DNA of 8,563 bases. Origin: Eubacteriales bacterium (lineage in GTDB: Bacteria > Bacillota > Clostridia > Christensenellales > CAG-138). The first letter of the stretch is position 1. Every line of letters begins with the position of its first letter. Of this stretch, positions 5,470-8,563 are shown piece by piece. The stretch lies in NCBI GenBank assembly GCA_030695285.1, contig JAUYTF010000263.1, positions 1 through 8,563 on the forward strand, given 5' to 3'. The position numbers were made by a program, and so were the translations under genes. Below the pieces are notes generated by a model. The model had not been told where the DNA came from, did no database searches, and saw only the letters and a program-made list of their open reading frames with translations.

Positions 5470-5779
5470 ATGCAACAGCAAAGCGTGGCGGAGAGCCCTC
5501 TCGTTTCGGTCATGATACCCGTTTGCAACGCGATGCCATACCTGACGCGCTGTATGGACGACGTGCTGCAGCAAACGCTGCGCGCAATCGAAGTCATTTA
5601 CGTAGACGACGGCTCGACGGACGATTCTCTCGCCGTTTTGCGCCTATGCCGAGCGGGATGCGCGCATGCGCGTGTTCACGCAGCAGAAACAGTTTTCGGG
5701 CGTAGCGCGAAACCACGGCATTGTTAAGGCGCGCGGCGCGTACTTCGTGTTTCTAGACGTGGACGATCATTTTTCATAA
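5470..5779 (+). pseudogene. Family 2 glycosyltransferase, frameshifted and truncated
   Basis: The first frame (5470 to about 5644) encodes SPLVSVMIPVCNAMPYL, a Gln/Leu helix and EVIYVDDGSTDDSLAVL, the classic N-terminus of a GT-A fold family 2 glycosyltransferase with its nucleotide-sugar-binding DDGSTD. The frame then leaves the family. The continuation, YAERDARMRVFTQQKQFSG, VARNHGIVKARGAYF and VFLDVDD, is in the next frame from 5645, so about two bases are missing (or one is extra) near 5641-5645, plausibly a lost GC in a CGCGCC run. The second frame stops at 5777-5779, just after the DVDD metal-binding motif. Only about 100 of the 250-350 residues usual for the family remain, and the DNA turns AT-rich from about 5771. 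It is therefore a dead fragment whose 3' part has been replaced or deleted. One sequencing error could explain the frameshift but not the truncation. Confidence 0.85.
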
Positions 5780-6027
5780 CTTGACACCTGTTTTGATACA
5801 ACGTGTATCGGGATGGGTGTTCGTTTATTTACGCAAATTTTAAGAAAGCATGGTAATCACGAGAAAAAAACTGTACAATACTAGTAAATCTGCTAAATTA
5901 TTAGTGAATCGGACTACGGTTGGCGATGAATTTTAGCACACGTGGAATCTGGGCATCAATTTGTTGACACATTAACCAACTTGACTTGACCAGTCTTCAT
6001 GAAGAAAAATGTTTGGAGGCGTTGCTT
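5780..6027. other. AT-rich leader region of the transporter operon
   Basis: Non-coding DNA of visibly lower GC than the genes to its left. It holds a consensus -35 with an operator-like dyad (5781-5809), a possible -10 TACAAT (5874-5879) with a poor -35, and a near-repeat TAGTAAATC (5882-5890) and TAGTGAATC (5902-5910), eight of nine identical at a 20-base offset. A second TTGACA is at 5964-5969 without a good -10. No terminator was found. Confidence 0.4.
5781..5809 (+). promoter_or_regulatory. Candidate promoter with overlapping dyad operator
   Basis: A perfect TTGACA (5781-5786) is followed after 17 bases by a poor -10 (TGTATC, 5804-5809). The -10 and spacer overlap a perfect 6-bp dyad, GATACA-ACG-TGTATC (5795-5809), the size and position expected for a repressor of the TetR or similar class. 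It lies about 220 bases ahead of the transporter genes. Confidence 0.4.
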
Positions 6028-7197
6028 TTGATAAAATTCGAAAATGTCACGAAGAAATATGGCGATCTTACGGTCGTTGACAATCTCACCTTAGAGGTTG
6101 ATAAGGGCAATCTGGTCGCTCTGATCGGCGCTTCAGGATGTGGCAAAACGACAACCCTCAAGATGGTCAACCGCATCATCGAACCGACCAGCGGCAACAT
6201 CTTCGTTAACGAGGAAAATATCCTCAGGCAGGATCCCGTTCAGCTTCGTCGCGGCATCGGCTATGTCATCCAGCAGATCGGTCTTTTCCCCAATATGACC
6301 ATCGCCGAAAACATCACAGTGGTCGGCAAGTTGCTGAGCTGGAACAAAGCACACTCACGCGAGCGTGCTGAAGAATTGCTGCACATGGTCGAAATGGACC
6401 CGGCCTTATACATGAACCGGTATCCAAACGAGCTATCCGGCGGGCAGCAGCAACGCATCGGCGTGCTGCGCGCTCTGGCCACCGACCCCGAAATCATCCT
6501 GATGGATGAGCCCTTCGGCGCATTGGACCCGATCACACGCGAGCAACTGCAGAATGAATTTATTAACCTTCAGACCCGACTGCACAAAACCATCCTCTTT
6601 GTCACCCATGACATGGACGAAGCAATAAAAATGGCTGACAGCATTGTCCTGATGCGCGATGGCAAGATCGTTCAGGCTGCCGCAGCCGAGGAGATGCTGC
6701 GCAATCCGGCTGATGATTATGTCGCCAGTTTTATCGGCATGGATCGTCGGCTGCGCTCACCGGACGAAGTCCTGGTCGAGGAGATTATGATCCCGGACCC
6801 GGTCACCATCGAATCAAGTCGTGGGTTGGCCGAAGCACAGGAACGGATGCGCAAGCGGCGCGTCGACAGCCTGATGGTCGTCGATCAGAACGGTGTTCTG
6901 GTTGGCATCATCACGATCAAAGACATTCAGCGCAACATGGCCAAAGGCAGTCGAATCAGTGATATCGTCAATTCCGCTCCCACCTTCGTATTAGAAGGCG
7001 CTTCGGTTCGCGAAGCGGTTTATGCAATGTCACAGGAAGGTATCGGCTATCTGCCGGTTGTCGATGATAAACAGCGACTGAAAGGCCTGATCACACGCTC
7101 AAGTCTGGTCAGTGTTCTATCAGATGTGCTGTGGAACAGCCCAGACAATGGTGTTGAAAATCCGGAAAAGGAAGCCGTAGAGGGGGAATCACGATGA
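6028..7197 (+). CDS. opuCA: Opu-type ABC transporter ATPase with two CBS domains
   Basis: A 389-residue ATPase energising uptake of quaternary amine osmoprotectants (OpuCA/ProV family). Walker A is GASGCGKT at 34-41, signature LSGGQ at 136-140, Walker B ILMDEP with D160 and E161, and H-loop H194 in FVTHDMDEA. The stretch RRGIGYVIQQIGLFPNMT and the phrase GALDPITREQL are hallmarks of the OpuCA group. Two CBS domains follow, about 250-305 (EEIMIPDPVTIES...GIITIKDI) and 310-365 (ISDIVNSAPTFVL...GLITRSSL); in OpuA-type transporters such domains sense ionic strength or bind cyclic di-AMP. The start is the TTG at 6028, eight bases after GGAGG (6015-6019), giving MIKFENVTKKYG as in relatives; an earlier in-frame TTG at 5986 lacks a ribosome site. 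The end overlaps the permease start (ATGA). Substrate could also be another small zwitterion such as ergothioneine. Confidence 0.92.
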   Translation: MIKFENVTKKYGDLTVVDNLTLEVDKGNLVALIGASGCGKTTTLKMVNRIIEPTSGNIFVNEENILRQDPVQLRRGIGYVIQQIGLFPNMTIAENITVVGKLLSWNKAHSRERAEELLHMVEMDPALYMNRYPNELSGGQQQRIGVLRALATDPEIILMDEPFGALDPITREQLQNEFINLQTRLHKTILFVTHDMDEAIKMADSIVLMRDGKIVQAAAAEEMLRNPADDYVASFIGMDRRLRSPDEVLVEEIMIPDPVTIESSRGLAEAQERMRKRRVDSLMVVDQNGVLVGIITIKDIQRNMAKGSRISDIVNSAPTFVLEGASVREAVYAMSQEGIGYLPVVDDKQRLKGLITRSSLVSVLSDVLWNSPDNGVENPEKEAVEGESR

Positions 7198-7916
7198 CAG
7201 TTTCTCTTCCGTTTGGGTTGGCCGTCCTCACAGGAAAATCGATTTTTATCCAGGTTTATGATGTTATCGCCAATAATCCGCAAGGATTTCTGACAGCACT
7301 TGGCGAGCATGTTTTTTTCCTGGTTTTTATTCCCGTCATGCTTGCCATCCTGATCGCCGTCCCGCTTGGTGTTCTGGCCACACGCAAACCGTTCCTTGAG
7401 CGGATATTCCTTGGGTTCGTCAATATCCTTCAGACGATTCCCAGCCTAGCACTTTTTGTTCTACTGATTGTCATCGGCTTTGGTATCGGTACCAGACCTG
7501 CTATTATTGCCTTGTTTCTTTATTCTCTGCTGCCGATTCTGCGAAACACGGTTGTCGGCATCAAAGGCGTTGACCCCTTCCTCAAGGAAGCGGCCCTTGG
7601 TATGGGTATGACCGGTTGGCAACGCCTGCGGATGGTCGAACTGCCGCTGGCTTTCCGGGTTATAATGGGCGGTATCCGCACATCTGCCGTCATCTGCATC
7701 GGCACGGGTACCATTGCTGCATACATCGGTGCCGGGGGTCTTGGCCAATACATTGTTCGCGGCCTGGCTTTCTACAGCAATGGTCTGTTGCTGGCCGGAG
7801 CGATACCAGCCACCTTGCTTGCCCTGCTGACTGACTTTCTGCTCGGCAGATTCGAAAGAACCGTCACCCCACGCGGTTTGAGGGTTGAAGCTGCGAAAAA
7901 CCGCAGCAAATCCTGA
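7194..7916 (+). CDS. opuCB: Opu-type ABC transporter permease
   Basis: A 240-residue integral membrane permease of the OpuCB/ProW family (binding-protein-dependent transport inner membrane component). Hydrophobic segments are visible at about 39-62, 71-97, 102-122, 162-182 and 196-218. The EAA loop that docks on the ATPase is EAALGMGMTGWQRLRMVELP, from E132. Typical family phrases include LQTIPSLALFVLL, LLPILRNTVVGI and GTIAAYIGAGGLG. The ATG overlaps the ATPase stop as ATGA, with GAGGGGGA six bases upstream, so translation is coupled. The N-terminal 35 residues are less hydrophobic and the C-terminus is basic (EAAKNRSKS). There is no fused binding domain, unlike EgtU-type fusion proteins; a separate lipoprotein follows. 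Related operons often carry a second permease after the binding protein; if present here it lies beyond the window. Confidence 0.92.
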   Translation: MTVSLPFGLAVLTGKSIFIQVYDVIANNPQGFLTALGEHVFFLVFIPVMLAILIAVPLGVLATRKPFLERIFLGFVNILQTIPSLALFVLLIVIGFGIGTRPAIIALFLYSLLPILRNTVVGIKGVDPFLKEAALGMGMTGWQRLRMVELPLAFRVIMGGIRTSAVICIGTGTIAAYIGAGGLGQYIVRGLAFYSNGLLLAGAIPATLLALLTDFLLGRFERTVTPRGLRVEAAKNRSKS

Positions 7917-7951
7917 ATATCGCAAGTCCAAAAAAGAAAGGAGAATGAACC

Positions 7952-8563
7952 ATGAAAATCAAACACAAAATCAAACTTCTGGCAATCGCTTTAGCTATGG
8001 TAATGGCAATGACCGCCCTGGCTTCCTGTGCCGGAAACTCTGGCAGCGGCGCAACCACAATCAAGATCGGGACTCAAGGCTATGCGGAGGTCGAAATACT
8101 GGGTGAAATATTTAAAATTGTCGTTGAGGCTAAAACGGACCATAAGGTTGAACATGTCCGGAGCCTTGGCTCGGCGATGGCCGGTTATGAAGCGACGAAA
8201 GCAAACGACCTGCAGGCATTCACCGGTTTTACCGGCACATTCTTCCTTGGTCTGCTTAATGAGGAGTTGACTGAAGAAACATCCGATCCACGTTATGTCT
8301 ATGAATTCGTCCGCGTCAAGATGGGCGAAGAATACGATATGTACTGCGCAGAACCCTGGGGCTATAACAACACCTACGGCATCGCCGTGGACAGAGCATG
8401 GGCTGAAGAGAACAATGTCGTAACTCAAAGCGATATGGCACCCTTTGCACCGAACATGCGGTTGGCCGTCGACCAGACCTGGCTGAACTACCCCGGCCAG
8501 GGTTATAAAGAGTACACCGAAATTTATGGGTTTGAATACAAGGACGTCATCCCGATGGATCTC
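7952..8563 (+). CDS. opuCC: Opu-type substrate-binding lipoprotein (5' part)
   Basis: The first 204 residues are visible; the frame runs off the window without a stop. It begins with a lipoprotein signal peptide: basic MKIKHKIK, a hydrophobic core and lipobox L-A-S-C with C26 as the lipidated cysteine, so the protein sits on the outer face of the cytoplasmic membrane. The mature part starts TTIKIGTQGYAEVEILGEIF, matching the OpuAC-type binding fold (usual form IKIG...TEQEILGEI), and continues with EPWGYNNTYGIAVDRAWAEE, equivalent to the conserved GFNNTY..AV segment near the ligand cleft. AAGGAG (7938-7943) lies eight bases before the ATG. The gene is 35 bases after the permease, in the same operon. 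The predicted ligand is a quaternary amine such as betaine, carnitine or choline, but ligand residues cannot be assigned from this part alone. Confidence 0.9.
   Translation, partial: MKIKHKIKLLAIALAMVMAMTALASCAGNSGSGATTIKIGTQGYAEVEILGEIFKIVVEAKTDHKVEHVRSLGSAMAGYEATKANDLQAFTGFTGTFFLGLLNEELTEETSDPRYVYEFVRVKMGEEYDMYCAEPWGYNNTYGIAVDRAWAEENNVVTQSDMAPFAPNMRLAVDQTWLNYPGQGYKEYTEIYGFEYKDVIPMDL

Noticed and set aside
5986..6027. Upstream TTG start for the ATPase giving 14 extra residues
   Set aside because: No ribosome binding site before it, and the added residues do not look like the family; TTG 6028 has GGAGG at ideal spacing and gives the usual N-terminus.
7461..7931. 156-codon minus-strand frame opposite the permease
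   Set aside because: Shadow of the permease gene, which has clear membrane segments and an EAA loop; the antisense product is polar and unlike any family I know.
1..8563. CRISPR array, tRNA or rRNA gene, replication origin
   Set aside because: No regularly spaced direct repeats, cloverleaf-like or rRNA-like sequence, or iteron cluster was seen on either strand.

Overview
The window looks like a Bacillota (Clostridia-type) chromosome segment. Evidence is the AGGAGG-type ribosome binding sites, TTG starts next to good Shine-Dalgarno sites, a TGnTATAAT extended -10 promoter, a lipoprotein-anchored Opu-type ABC transporter and a CxxC-x17-CxxC zinc-ribbon protein. Three compositional blocks can be seen by eye: a GC-rich host background (positions 1-250 and 3750-5770), an AT-richer mobile element (262-3719), and a moderate-GC transporter operon preceded by AT-rich DNA (5775 to the end).

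Layout. (1) 2-214 is the 3' end of a zinc-ribbon gene, closed by a hairpin terminator. (2) 262-3719 is a complete RIT element ('recombinase in trio'): three overlapping tyrosine recombinase genes (ritA, ritB, ritC) between perfect 31-bp terminal inverted repeats. Each end also carries a second, internal, inverted copy of the repeat core. A 10-bp inverted repeat can hide the ritA ribosome binding site and the first base of its start codon, which would block translation from read-through transcripts. A 22-bp perfect palindrome lies one base outside the right repeat. (3) 3743-4091 is non-coding. It holds a C-rich tract (G-quadruplex motif on the minus strand), an extended -10 promoter and, directly after it, a strong hairpin with a T-tract. 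The leader then runs into a 103-residue small basic protein gene. (4) 4638-5354 encodes a YjjG-type HAD nucleotidase. (5) 5470-5779 is a family 2 glycosyltransferase remnant, frameshifted and cut off just after its DxD motif, exactly where composition changes. (6) 6028 to the end is an Opu-type ABC transporter operon: an ATPase with two CBS domains, a permease and a lipoprotein binding protein cut by the window edge.

The three Rit recombinases presumably act together on the paired-arm ends to move the element. The three transporter proteins form one import complex, probably for a quaternary amine such as glycine betaine, carnitine or choline, with the CBS domains as the likely sensor of ionic strength or a nucleotide. 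The transporter block abutting a broken gene suggests acquired or rearranged DNA, although a chimeric assembly cannot be excluded from sequence alone. The most interesting part is the RIT element, with its elaborate ends and apparent self-protection hairpin.
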